Assembly (NCBI RefSeq): GCF_003353065.1
Contig: NZ_CP027806.1
Coordinates: 434,001 to 498,000, forward strand
Length of the DNA: 64,000 nt
Source: Cyclonatronum proteinivorum
GTDB lineage: Bacteria > Bacteroidota > Rhodothermia > Balneolales > Cyclonatronaceae
Reading direction: 5' to 3'
Shown here: piece by piece, positions 18,342 through 26,624 of the stretch
Layout: each line of letters opens with the position of its first letter
Position numbering within the stretch: the stretch's first letter is position 1
The notes under the pieces: generated by a model
Seen by the model: only the letters and a program-made list of their open reading frames with translations
The model's database searches: none
What the model was told of the DNA's origin: nothing
Made by a program: the position numbers and the translations under genes

Positions 18342-19421
18342 ATGAAACTAACGGCCTGCACATACAAGATTCCTTTCCGCGCGCCCTTCCGAACCGCAGG
18401 CCATTACTTTGCACACCGCACAGGGCTGCTGTTTTTTTTAGTGTATGATGATGGCTCCCAGATCGTATCAGAAGCCGCGCCGCTTCCGGGTTTTTCCGAA
18501 GAAACCCTGGAAGATGTGCTCCGCTACCTTTCAGACCATCCGGACTGGTACAGCTTTCTTGATGACGCGCATCTACCCGGCTTTGAGACAAGCATACCGG
18601 CTTCCCTGCAGTTCGCCTGCTCCGTACTCTGGCTGAAGCATAAGGCGAAACAATCCCAAACCAACATCGCTGTCTTGCTCGGTGCGGCTCCTTCCGACAG
18701 CCTCGCCGTAAATGCCGCCATCGGACTCGGTACAACGGAAGATCTCATCCGCAAAACCGAAGAAGCGGCAGCACAGGGCTATCGCACCATTAAATACAAA
18801 ATCTCCGGTGAAGGCACCACGCTGTTCGAAGCCCTCAGTCACCTCAGGGAATCGCAGCCCGGGCTCAGGTTCCGGCTCGACGCCAACGGCTGCTGGCAGC
18901 CCGATGAAGCCGCAAGCGTTCTCCGAAAGTTTGAAGGCTTCGGCATTGAGTACTGCGAACAGCCGGTAAGTCCCGCCGACGATCAGCGCCTGAACCGGCT
19001 TCGAAGCCTCACGCGCATTCCTGTCGCAGCCGATGAATCTGCCCGCACCCTCGCCGATGTGAAGCGCATTATAAAGGAGAAACTCGCGGACGTTCTCATC
19101 CTCAAGCCCATGATTTGCGGCAGCGTTGGGAACCTGCTCGATATCCTTAAAATGGCTGAAAGCGCCGGGCTTTGCACTGTTTTCACGACCTCGCTCGACA
19201 GCGCCATTGCGCGCCGCGATACCGCCCTGCTCGCTTCAGCTTTGTGCAAAACGGATACCGCACACGGCCTCTCAACCGGCGCCCTGCTTGCAAGCGACAC
19301 CCTCACCAACGCGGATCCCATCGAAAACGGACGCTTCCTCACCGGGAGCATTCCTTTAACCCTCAACCCCGACCTGCTGAACTTCAGCTTACTGGAACAA
19401 GTCTATGAACGTGCCCTTTGA
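18342..19421 (+). CDS. menC: o-Succinylbenzoate synthase
   Basis: The 359-residue protein belongs to the enolase superfamily. Catalytic lysines are in TIKYKIS (Lys151/Lys153) and LILKPM (Lys255); metal ligands are Asp180 (RLDANG), Glu206 (EYCEQP) and Asp231 (AADES). MenC dehydrates SHCHC to o-succinylbenzoate in menaquinone synthesis. Some enolase-superfamily members of this branch also racemise N-acyl amino acids or dipeptides, but the position between menA and menE makes the menaquinone role firm. It overlaps menE by 17 bp, suggesting translational coupling. Confidence 0.92.
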   Translation: MKLTACTYKIPFRAPFRTAGHYFAHRTGLLFFLVYDDGSQIVSEAAPLPGFSEETLEDVLRYLSDHPDWYSFLDDAHLPGFETSIPASLQFACSVLWLKHKAKQSQTNIAVLLGAAPSDSLAVNAAIGLGTTEDLIRKTEEAAAQGYRTIKYKISGEGTTLFEALSHLRESQPGLRFRLDANGCWQPDEAASVLRKFEGFGIEYCEQPVSPADDQRLNRLRSLTRIPVAADESARTLADVKRIIKEKLADVLILKPMICGSVGNLLDILKMAESAGLCTVFTTSLDSAIARRDTALLASALCKTDTAHGLSTGALLASDTLTNADPIENGRFLTGSIPLTLNPDLLNFSLLEQVYERAL

Positions 19422-20826
19422 TTTCCGGCCCCCTTCCCCTTTTATGTTTGCTGCCGGAAAAGCGGGGCTACTTGAACTCCGCTCCACGCGGGAGTCGGTT
19501 TTCAGAATGGCCGCGGTTATCCGGCAGTGGTACGACCGGTACAGCACCGAGCCGGGACAGCCGCTGCAGTTTCCGGCAGGTCACCCCATGACCCCCGAAT
19601 TTATCGCCGCCTGCTGGCACGCGGGCGTTCCCTATTGGATTGAGCCTGCCGCAACGTTGCCCGGACTCACGGAGCGTGCAAGCCGTTTGCTCAATCCGCT
19701 GCCCTACCGCTGGCGGGACGCCCTCAATGAGTATCTCGACTGCAACGGGGATGATTTTGCTGCGCCGTTTTTTTCACCTGAGCCCGATGCCGTTTTCAGC
19801 TACCTGTTCACCTCCGGAAGCAGCGGAGCGCCCAAGCTCGTCGCCCTGCGCCGTTCGCAGATGCTCGCAGCCTTCAAAAGCATGGTAGCGGGCCTGCTCC
19901 CAGACAAACTCGAATGCTGGCTGCTCTGTCTTCCGCTCAACCATATTGGCGGCGCAGCGGTCGTGTTGCGTTCCTGGCTGAACGGCAACTCCGTTGTTGA
20001 TGCCCGTATGGCCTCCTACGAAGACATCCTCGCACAGCTTTCCGGCAATGAGTCGCTCGCGCTGGCTTCGCTCGTACCTTCTCAGCTCGACAAGCTGCTG
20101 GATCTCGGCGGCCCAAGCATAGTGCACCCCAACTTCAAAGCCGTGCTGCTTGGCGGCGGACCCTCGCCAAATGCCCTCATCGAAGAAGCCCGCTCCCGCG
20201 CCGTGCCTGTGATGAAGAGCTACGGCATGACCGAAACCTGTGCACACGTGATCAGCGTACCCGCGGATGCGCTTCACAACGCGCCTTTTGGCTGCAGCGG
20301 CAAGCCCAACGCAGGCCATGAAATCCAAATCCGGGATGAATTCGGGGCCATGCTCCCAGCCGGGGAAACCGGTCTGCTTTGGGTGCGGGGCCCGCAGCTC
20401 ATTAACGGCTACGCCGACGCCCCTGCCGGCACCGAGGCCGCCTTTGATGCCGAAGGCTGGTTCTGCACCGGCGACTACGCCCGCACCGATGCCGACGGCT
20501 GGGTCTATATCGAAATGCGGCGCTCCGATCTCGTCGTAAGCGGCGGTGAAAACATCAACCCCGGAGAAGTTGAAGCCATTTTGCGCAGCGAAATTGCGGG
20601 TATCACAGACATCGTCATTGGCGGACTGCCCGATGCCCGGTGGGGACAGAAGCTTGTCGCATGGCTGGTGCTCGAAGGCGAAAAGCCCGACCCCGTGGCC
20701 CTGCGCCGCACCCTCAAAAAAGTGATGCCCCCCTACATGGTCCCCGCCGAATTCCGTTTCCCCGCCCAGATTCCCCGCAACGAAATGGGCAAAATCCAGC
20801 GCGAAGCCCTCAAAAACCTGTTCTGA
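19405..20826 (+). CDS. menE: o-Succinylbenzoate--CoA ligase
   Basis: The 473-residue protein is an adenylate-forming ligase: AMP-binding loop FTSGSSGAPK (135-144), SYGMTETCAHV (~273), GDYARTDADGWVYIEMRRSD (~355-375) and the hinge and C-terminal Lys region GGENINPGEVE ... NEMGKIQRE. It activates o-succinylbenzoate to the CoA thioester. It overlaps the end of menC. menF, menD, menH and menB are not in the window. A repeat-rich gap of 690 bp follows. Confidence 0.92.
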   Translation: MNVPFDFRPPSPFMFAAGKAGLLELRSTRESVFRMAAVIRQWYDRYSTEPGQPLQFPAGHPMTPEFIAACWHAGVPYWIEPAATLPGLTERASRLLNPLPYRWRDALNEYLDCNGDDFAAPFFSPEPDAVFSYLFTSGSSGAPKLVALRRSQMLAAFKSMVAGLLPDKLECWLLCLPLNHIGGAAVVLRSWLNGNSVVDARMASYEDILAQLSGNESLALASLVPSQLDKLLDLGGPSIVHPNFKAVLLGGGPSPNALIEEARSRAVPVMKSYGMTETCAHVISVPADALHNAPFGCSGKPNAGHEIQIRDEFGAMLPAGETGLLWVRGPQLINGYADAPAGTEAAFDAEGWFCTGDYARTDADGWVYIEMRRSDLVVSGGENINPGEVEAILRSEIAGITDIVIGGLPDARWGQKLVAWLVLEGEKPDPVALRRTLKKVMPPYMVPAEFRFPAQIPRNEMGKIQREALKNLF

Positions 20827-20876
20827 CGAGCGGCTGGTAAAACCCATCAAACCGGTGCCGCGAACCAAAAAAACGC

Positions 20877-21055
20877 GCATTCCCCCGCAATCGTCGTCGC
20901 AACCGTATGGGCGCACCCTTGTAGTCGCCCAACGAAGTCCCGAACAAGGCAAGGCGCCGCGCCCAAACCGGGATGTAAAAAAAGTTCCGGGCATTCCCCG
21001 CAATCGTCGTCGCCAACAGTATGGGCGCACCCTTGTGGTCGCCCAACGAAGTCCG
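20877..21055. repeat. Imperfect tandem direct repeat (about 65-bp unit, 114-bp period)
   Basis: Two units, about 20877-20941 and 20991-21055, share GTATGGGCGCACCCTTGT and GTCGCCCAACGAAGTCC with only a few changes. An open frame runs through them, but its protein simply repeats itself and is judged spurious. It lies directly after menE. Confidence 0.75.
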
Positions 21056-21081
21056 GAATTAGGCACGGTGTCATGCCGAGA

Positions 21082-21236
21082 CCGCCGTGCCATGTGCGTT
21101 CAGGTGCATGTCACGAATCCGATTTTTTCAAACGACATCCTTTCGGGTGTCTCCGACGGACACATCATGCCTGCGGCATTCCCAAATGGGGGGGGGCGGT
21201 TTTTCTACCCACAGGGCGTCCCTACAGGACGCTGTT
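21082..21236 (+). repeat. REP-like element, copy 1 (inverted copy at 52724)
   Basis: The block contains GTGCGTTCAGGTGCATGTCA, then TCGGGTGTCTCCGACGGA and ATCATGCCTGCGGCATTCCC, and ends in TACCCACAGGGCGTCCCTAC. The same order appears reverse-complemented at about 52724-52885. The rest of the gap to 21519 (about 280 bp) has no supportable gene. Confidence 0.8.
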
Positions 21237-21519
21237 TGGAAAACGGGGTACTATTTCAATCAGCGATGCCGGAATACTCTGCGCAAATCCGACCCAATCC
21301 GGAAAACCCGTGTGTGGTCATCTCAATGTTTATGTCAGGGATGGAGGGCTTTGCCATCCTCCCAAAAAGCAAGGGCTTTCGCGTTGATTTGGGATTTCTC
21401 CCAAGCACGAAAGACCGTGATGCTCTCGGCGTTTCCTCCAAAAAACACCGCAGGAACTACTCTGTAGCGCGTTTTCAGGCCGGATTTTTTTTCGGGTAAA
21501 CCGGGGTGATGAGCTGCCG

Positions 21520-22812
21520 CTACAGTCCGACGCGGCTAAAGATGCGGTCGACCTGCGCCATGTGGTGACCGAGGTCGAAGGCGTCTTCTACTTCGGCTTC
21601 GGTGAGGTAGCTGCGCACGGCTTCGCTGCCCTGTATGAGCGGCTTGAGGTGCGTTTGCTGCTCCCAGGCCTGCATGGCGATGGGCTGCACGGTGTCGTAG
21701 GCCTGCTCACGACTGATGCCTTTGTCAATCATTTTGAGCATGATCCGCTGCGAGAATACGAGGCCATGCGTGAGATCAATGTTGGCTCTCATGCGGTCGG
21801 GGAACACGACGAGCTGCTCCATCACGCGGGCGAAGCGGTGCAGCATGTAGTCGAGGAGGATGGTGGCGTCGGGCAGGATGATGCGCTCGGCGGAGGAGTG
21901 CGAGATGTCGCGCTCGTGCCAGAGCGGCACGTTTTCGAAGGCGGTGACCATGTAGCCGCGAATGACGCGCGCGCAGCCGGTGATGTTTTCCGAGGAAATC
22001 GGGTTGCGTTTGTGCGGCATGGCGGAGGAGCCTTTCTGACCTGCAGCGAAGTATTCTTCGGCTTCGCGGGTTTCGCTTTTCTGAAGATGACGCACTTCAA
22101 CGGCCATTTTTTCGAGCGTTGAGGCGATAGTCGCCAACGTGGCCATGTAGAAGGCGTGCCGGTCGCGCTGCAGGGTTTGGGTCGAAATTTCGGCGGCTTT
22201 GAGACCGAGAATGCGGCAGGTGATTTCTTCGACTTCCGGCGGGATGTTGGCGAAGGTGCCTACTGCGCCGGAAAGCTTTCCGACTTCGACATCCGCGGCA
22301 GCGAGTTCGAAGCGTTTTTGGTTGCGCTTCATTTCGGCGTACCAGAGCGCGCATTTGAGGCCGAAGGTTGTGGGCTCGGCGTGAATGCCGTGGGTGCGGC
22401 CCATCATGACGCTGTGTTTGTGCTCCCGGGCTTTGGCAGCGAGCACGTCGCACATGCGCGTGAGGCCGGTTTCGAGAATCGCGTTCGCTTTTTTGAGCCG
22501 GACGCCCCAGGCGGTATCAACCACATCGGTGGAGGTGAGGCCGTAGTGTACCCATTTTTTCTCGGGGCCGAGCGTCTCGGAAACAGCCCGGGTGAAGGCG
22601 ACGACATCGTGGCGCGTAACGGCTTCGATTTCGCGGATGCGGTCGATGGAGAACCCGGCGTTGGCGTACAGGGCGTCCACGTCTTCAGCGGGAATGTGCC
22701 CCAGCTCACTCCATGCACGGCAGGCTGCGAGTTCCACATCAAGCCAGGCCTGAAACTGCGCCTGATCGGTCCAGATTTCGGCCATCTCGGGCCGGCTGTA
22801 TCTTTCAATCAT
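21520..22812 (-). CDS. purB: Adenylosuccinate lyase
   Basis: The 430-residue protein has the fumarase/aspartase superfamily signature [11 protein letters not shown] (261-271), with the mobile-loop Ser, and the catalytic His region [14 protein letters not shown] (138-151). TSTDVVDT (93-100) is also conserved. It catalyses two purine steps: SAICAR to AICAR, and adenylosuccinate to AMP. Length and motifs fit the bacterial 430-residue type. It lies 73 bp downstream of the GldE-like gene, same strand. Confidence 0.96.
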   Translation of the reverse strand: MIERYSRPEMAEIWTDQAQFQAWLDVELAACRAWSELGHIPAEDVDALYANAGFSIDRIREIEAVTRHDVVAFTRAVSETLGPEKKWVHYGLTSTDVVDTAWGVRLKKANAILETGLTRMCDVLAAKAREHKHSVMMGRTHGIHAEPTTFGLKCALWYAEMKRNQKRFELAAADVEVGKLSGAVGTFANIPPEVEEITCRILGLKAAEISTQTLQRDRHAFYMATLATIASTLEKMAVEVRHLQKSETREAEEYFAAGQKGSSAMPHKRNPISSENITGCARVIRGYMVTAFENVPLWHERDISHSSAERIILPDATILLDYMLHRFARVMEQLVVFPDRMRANIDLTHGLVFSQRIMLKMIDKGISREQAYDTVQPIAMQAWEQQTHLKPLIQGSEAVRSYLTEAEVEDAFDLGHHMAQVDRIFSRVGL

Positions 22813-22885
22813 AAAATTTTTTCGGACTTAGTTTTGCAGAAGGATGTTTGGTAGGGGAGATGTCATCATCCTTCAAAAATAAAAA

Positions 22886-24292
22886 TTAATCGGAGCCGCT
22901 GCCTTCGCTGGAGGTGTCGTCGTTTTCTTCCTGAGGCAGCACATGCACTCTGATTTTGCGGATGCGGTTGTTTTCGGTTTCGTGAACGTTGAGCTCGAGG
23001 CCTTTGAAGGTGACCTGTTCTCCTTCTTCGGGGATGCGCTCGGTGAGGTGGTAAATCAGACCGCCGAGGGTTTCATACTCGTCTTCGTCGGTGGTGAGAT
23101 CGTAGCCCAGAATCTGGGCGACATCATCGAGATCGACCCGTGATTCAAAAATGTAGTCGCCGCTTTCGGTGCGCGTGAACAGCTCTTCGGTATCGCTGTG
23201 TTCGTCGTGGATTTCCCCGATAATTTCTTCGAGGATGTCATCCATGGTGATGAGCCCTTCCGTGCCGCCGTACTCATCAACGACGATCGCAACGTGCGTT
23301 TTTTCGCGCTGGAAATCGCGAAGGAGGTCGTCGATTTTCTTGGTGACCGGCACAAACAGGGCTTTGCGCGCATTGGCCTGCCAGTTGATTGCCGTGCTCT
23401 CCTGATTGGGCAGCAAAAAGGGCAGGATGTCTTTGGCGTGAATGATGCCGGTGATGGTATCGAGGTCGCCGTCGTAGAGGGGAAAGCGGGAAATGCTTTT
23501 TTCGCGGATGAGCACGAGCACATCGTCGAGGGTGGCTTCGGTAGAGATGGCAAACATGTTCACGCGGGAGGTCATGATTTCCTTGACCTGCGTGTTGCTA
23601 AATTCGATTACGTTTTCGATGATTTCCCGTTCTTCGCCTTTGAGGGTGCCCTGCCGCTCACCGACTTCGGCAATGGCTTTGATGTCTTCCGAGCTGATTT
23701 CATCCTGTTGGGTGGGGATGCGGGCTTCGAGCTTGGCCGCTGATTTTGCGATGATGCGGGCCAGTGGTGAGAGGATCACGAAGAAAACGTAGAGCAAGCC
23801 GCTGAGACGGCGCGATACGGTGTAGGTGTTTTTGAGCGCCAGAATTTTGGGCGTGATCTCGGTGAGAATCACGATGGTGAAGGTGAGCACCAGAATTTCT
23901 GCTGAGAAAACCAGCCACTTGGGCAGATCGAAGGCGATGATCAGCTTACCGGTCACAACGGCGGCAAAGACGGCGGTCACGATGTTGGCCGTAGTGTTAC
24001 CTATTAATATGGTGGCAAGAAGGCGGCGGGGCTCATCGAGCATGCGCTTCACGCGCAGTTCCGGGCGGTCGAGCTTGCGCTCTTTATCGTTGAAGCGTGT
24101 TGTGTTTTGCTGGGAGAAGTAAGCGACTTCCGATCCGGAAAAGAAGGCCGAAAAAATGAGGCCCAGCACAATCACAAGCAACTGCAGTCCGGTTTCGACA
24201 GGATCAAGGGCATTGAGTTTGCCGATGGATTCGGCTTGCACCTGGGCTGCAGCGGTGCTGAGTTCTAAAAAAAGTAAATGCGGAGGCTCCAA
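22886..24292 (-). CDS. gldE: GldE-like CNNM/CBS-domain membrane protein
   Basis: The 468-residue protein has a CNNM (DUF21) membrane domain (~35-190, with FSAFFSGSEVAYFS and ILTEITPKILAL), a tandem CBS pair (~205-345, with FPLYDGDLDTITGIIHAKDIL and VDEYGGTEGLITMDDILEEIIGEI) and a C-terminal CorC/HlyC domain. GldE is a gliding/T9SS-associated member of this family, and in Bacteroidota it typically follows ssb. Here ssb is directly upstream on the same strand, which supports the name; gldD is not downstream. The start is TTG at 24292, the only one that keeps the first membrane helix. A role in ion efflux is also possible. Confidence 0.82.
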   Translation of the reverse strand: MEPPHLLFLELSTAAAQVQAESIGKLNALDPVETGLQLLVIVLGLIFSAFFSGSEVAYFSQQNTTRFNDKERKLDRPELRVKRMLDEPRRLLATILIGNTTANIVTAVFAAVVTGKLIIAFDLPKWLVFSAEILVLTFTIVILTEITPKILALKNTYTVSRRLSGLLYVFFVILSPLARIIAKSAAKLEARIPTQQDEISSEDIKAIAEVGERQGTLKGEEREIIENVIEFSNTQVKEIMTSRVNMFAISTEATLDDVLVLIREKSISRFPLYDGDLDTITGIIHAKDILPFLLPNQESTAINWQANARKALFVPVTKKIDDLLRDFQREKTHVAIVVDEYGGTEGLITMDDILEEIIGEIHDEHSDTEELFTRTESGDYIFESRVDLDDVAQILGYDLTTDEDEYETLGGLIYHLTERIPEEGEQVTFKGLELNVHETENNRIRKIRVHVLPQEENDDTSSEGSGSD

Positions 24293-24403
24293 CGGAACAG
24301 TTTAGTTAGATATCGGTAGGCACCTGAACAGGGTATCGGATGCATTGCCAACAAATTTCAGGATCACTTTAGCCCTGATGTTACAACAGCGCAAATATAC
24401 TAA

Positions 24404-24469
24404 TTAACCCGCTGACTTATAATCTTCGCTTTGTCAGCGGGAATATTCCTGGTGAATGATGCGGGTTAA
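24404..24469. repeat. 66-bp element bounded by TTAACCCGC / GCGGGTTAA
   Basis: Perfect 9-bp inverted ends, with the right end reading GTGAATGATGCGGGTTAA, one mismatch from the right end of the 34568 repeat. Probably a short deletion derivative of that family. Confidence 0.5.
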
Positions 24470-24519
24470 ACCGGGAATTTACGAAGCAAACCTGACGGAA
24501 CACAAAGTACCGGATCATC

Positions 24520-24565
24520 AAAAATGAAAAAGCCCGGACCGGTTTGTTCCGGTTCGGGCTTTTTT
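24520..24565 (-). terminator. Terminator of ssb (possibly bidirectional)
   Basis: The stem AGCCCGGACCGG / CCGGTTCGGGCT (24531-24560) has an A-rich left flank, a U tract for the minus-strand ssb transcript, and T6 on the right. It means ssb and the GldE-like gene are at least partly separated in transcription. Confidence 0.82.
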
Positions 24566-24589
24566 GGGAAGAGCTAAGGGGTGGACGGA

Positions 24590-25066
24590 TCAGAAGGGCA
24601 GGTCGTCATCCACATCGTTGAGCATGTTCTCGTTGAAGTTGTTGACATCACCCGTTGCTGCCATGTTCGTGTTTTGTTTGGAAGACGGCTGACTGTAATT
24701 GTTGCTGCTACTGCCGCTGTTTCCGTCGCTTTGATTTGGGGGGGACAACAAAACGATATTGAGGGCTTTGATTTCGGTTGTGTACCGTTTTTGACCTTCC
24801 CGGTCTTCCCATTGACGGGTCTGAATCGGGCCTTCGAAGTAGGCTTTGTTACCTTTCTTCAGATAGTTTTGGCAGAGTTCTGCAAGTTTGCTCCAGGCTA
24901 CGACTCTGTGCCATTCTGTTCTTTCCTGCATTTCACCGTTGTTGTCACGGTAGCGCTCGGACGTTGCCACGCTTAATGTTGCAACCGCAGTGTTGTTAGC
25001 TGTGTAGCGCACTTCAGGGTCAGCACCAAGGTTACCGATGATCATTGCTTTATTTAGACTTGACAT
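24590..25066 (-). CDS. ssb: Single-stranded DNA-binding protein
   Basis: The 158-residue protein has the OB-fold SSB domain (1-110; LNKAMIIGNLGADPEVRYT, then TEWHRVVAWSKLAELC), a disordered Gly/Ser/Asn/Gln linker and the acidic interaction tip ending DDDLPF. It coats single-stranded DNA in replication and repair and recruits partners through the tip. It stands upstream of the gldE-like gene, as in other Bacteroidota. Confidence 0.96.
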   Translation of the reverse strand: MSSLNKAMIIGNLGADPEVRYTANNTAVATLSVATSERYRDNNGEMQERTEWHRVVAWSKLAELCQNYLKKGNKAYFEGPIQTRQWEDREGQKRYTTEIKALNIVLLSPPNQSDGNSGSSSNNYSQPSSKQNTNMAATGDVNNFNENMLNDVDDDLPF

Positions 25067-25515
25067 AATGATGTCTCCGATTGGTTTGTGATTTATTGAT
25101 TTGGGCTATTGATTCTGAATGTTCAAAAACCTTACAGTCTCTTTTTAAAAAAAATTGCGGCCCGGGGATGAGTTGTCATCGGCATGGTACAACATCTGCC
25201 AGGCCGGTTGCTTTCATACCTGTTATTCATGGTAGGTCCGAATGCTTTGTAAGTTAGGATATGAAGTGTTCAAGCCAAAATACCGGCAGCATGAAAATGC
25301 GCGTAATCTTTGGGACAGAGGATGCCGGTTTGACAGGTATTGGTCGGCAGTTATTTTGGGCAACTGCTGTACGGCACGCGCACTCAAAATTACTGCTTAG
25401 TTATACAGTCGTCTTTTTTGTAAATTAGGAAACTGCTTCTTTCACCTTCATGTCATAATCTTAACAGCGCGAACGGCACCATCATTTACCCAACCTTTTA
25501 TATCAGACCGTACCC
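25067..25515. other. Divergent intergenic region between ssb and arsR-type gene
   Basis: 450 bp without a supportable gene. It must hold the promoters of ssb (leftward) and the ArsR-type gene (rightward). No clear repeat or known operator was seen. Confidence 0.5.
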
Positions 25516-25848
25516 ATGGCCAAACTAAACGACCAAACGCTTGAACACGTAGCCCAGCGATTTAAAATTTTAGGCGAGCCGATGCGGCTTCGGCTCCTTG
25601 CCTGCCTTCAGCAAGGTGAGCGCTGCGTGCAGGACCTTGTGAGCGAAACAGGTGCTGGTCAGGCCAATGTTTCCAAGCACCTTTCCCTGATGATTTCACA
25701 CGGCATTTTAGGACGTCGCAAAGAAGGTCTGCATGTGTATTACTTTATAGCCGATGATTCGGTCTATGATTTATGCGATTTGGTGTGTGAAAGCATTGCC
25801 GAAAAAGCCGAAGGCGTGCAGCGTCTTTTTTCTCAGGCCGGGGGGTAA
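25516..25848 (+). CDS. ArsR/SmtB-family transcriptional regulator
   Basis: The 110-residue winged-helix protein has the ArsR layout: ILGEPMRLRLLACL (18-31), recognition helix GAGQANVSKHLSLM (46-59) and wing GRRKEGLHVYYFIAD (66-80). The usual metal motif CVCDL is CVQDL here (Cys37), so classical arsenite binding is unlikely. Cys30, Cys37, Cys87 and Cys91 remain and could form a thiol-based sensor, which is inference. A thiol peroxidase gene follows 279 bp downstream on the same strand; that gap has no gene. Confidence 0.88.
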   Translation: MAKLNDQTLEHVAQRFKILGEPMRLRLLACLQQGERCVQDLVSETGAGQANVSKHLSLMISHGILGRRKEGLHVYYFIADDSVYDLCDLVCESIAEKAEGVQRLFSQAGG

Positions 25849-26127
25849 TTTTTTAGCTGTGATCAGCGATGTGCTATTCCTGCCCGTAGCATTTACGGGG
25901 AGGTGATTGGGTAATGAGGAACGTTTACGGAAGCGCCTGCCATTTTGAGCGGGTGTAGGTTTGGTGCAGCTACTCAGGCGTGAAGCTTGTGCATAAAGCT
26001 ACTTTTTGGATAGCAAAAATGTATGCATTTTAGGTAGCCGTTGATCAAATGAGTCAGCGGGCCTGTGTTTTGCTGAGATGACCTGAACTGCTCAGATTCC
26101 ACCCCCAATCTTAAAATTATTACAGTT

Positions 26128-26601
26128 ATGGTAGCAAAGGGCGATAAAATAAACACCGATTTCACACTTAAAGTAGTGCGTGGTGGTGAAGAACAGGAAG
26201 TTCAGTTTTCTGAATTGCTGGATAAGCCGGCAGTCGTTTCGGTTTACATGAAAAATAATACGGGAAGCTGCGATAAACAGAATAAAAGCCTGGCAGAACA
26301 TGCGCCGGTATTTGCCGAAAAAGGCTATAATCTGATTGCACTTTCCAAGGACAGCTGCGGGTCTCACAAAAAATATGCGGATAAGCTGGGCATAAGCTAT
26401 ATTTTGGCGTCCGACCCTGAGCATGCGTTTTCAAGTGCTACTGATTCCATCGTAGAAAAAAAGATGTACGGCAAAACCTATCAGGGGCCATCCCGTTCCG
26501 CTTTTGTCATTGATACGGACGGCACAGTGTTGGGAGTGATCGAAAAGCTCAAGCCAGCTGATCATGCCGCTGAGCTGATCGGGCTGATCGATTCTCTTTA
26601 A
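26128..26601 (+). CDS. Peroxiredoxin (AhpC/TSA, BCP-like)
   Basis: The 157-residue protein has a thioredoxin-fold peroxiredoxin layout: a DFTLKV start, PAVVSVYMKN strand, a peroxidatic Cys48 in NNTGSCDKQNKSL and a second Cys77 in ALSKDSCGSHKKYA. The usual PxxxTxxC context is altered (no Pro-Gly before Cys), while the C-terminal SRSAFVIDTDGTVLGV is typical of the BCP/PrxQ group. Cys48-Cys77 spacing fits an atypical 2-Cys cycle. It reduces peroxides with thiol donors. topA starts 23 bp downstream, so the two may share a transcript. Confidence 0.84.
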   Translation: MVAKGDKINTDFTLKVVRGGEEQEVQFSELLDKPAVVSVYMKNNTGSCDKQNKSLAEHAPVFAEKGYNLIALSKDSCGSHKKYADKLGISYILASDPEHAFSSATDSIVEKKMYGKTYQGPSRSAFVIDTDGTVLGVIEKLKPADHAAELIGLIDSL

Positions 26602-26624
26602 TTTCATCACGCTTAAATCTCTTT

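Noticed and set aside
19774-21093. A 439-codon minus-strand open frame
   Set aside because: It is antisense to menE and the repeats and has a composition typical of antisense frames in GC-rich genes.
20855-21499. A 214-codon plus-strand open frame
   Set aside because: It runs through the tandem and REP-like repeats and repeats itself internally, with no protein-like pattern.
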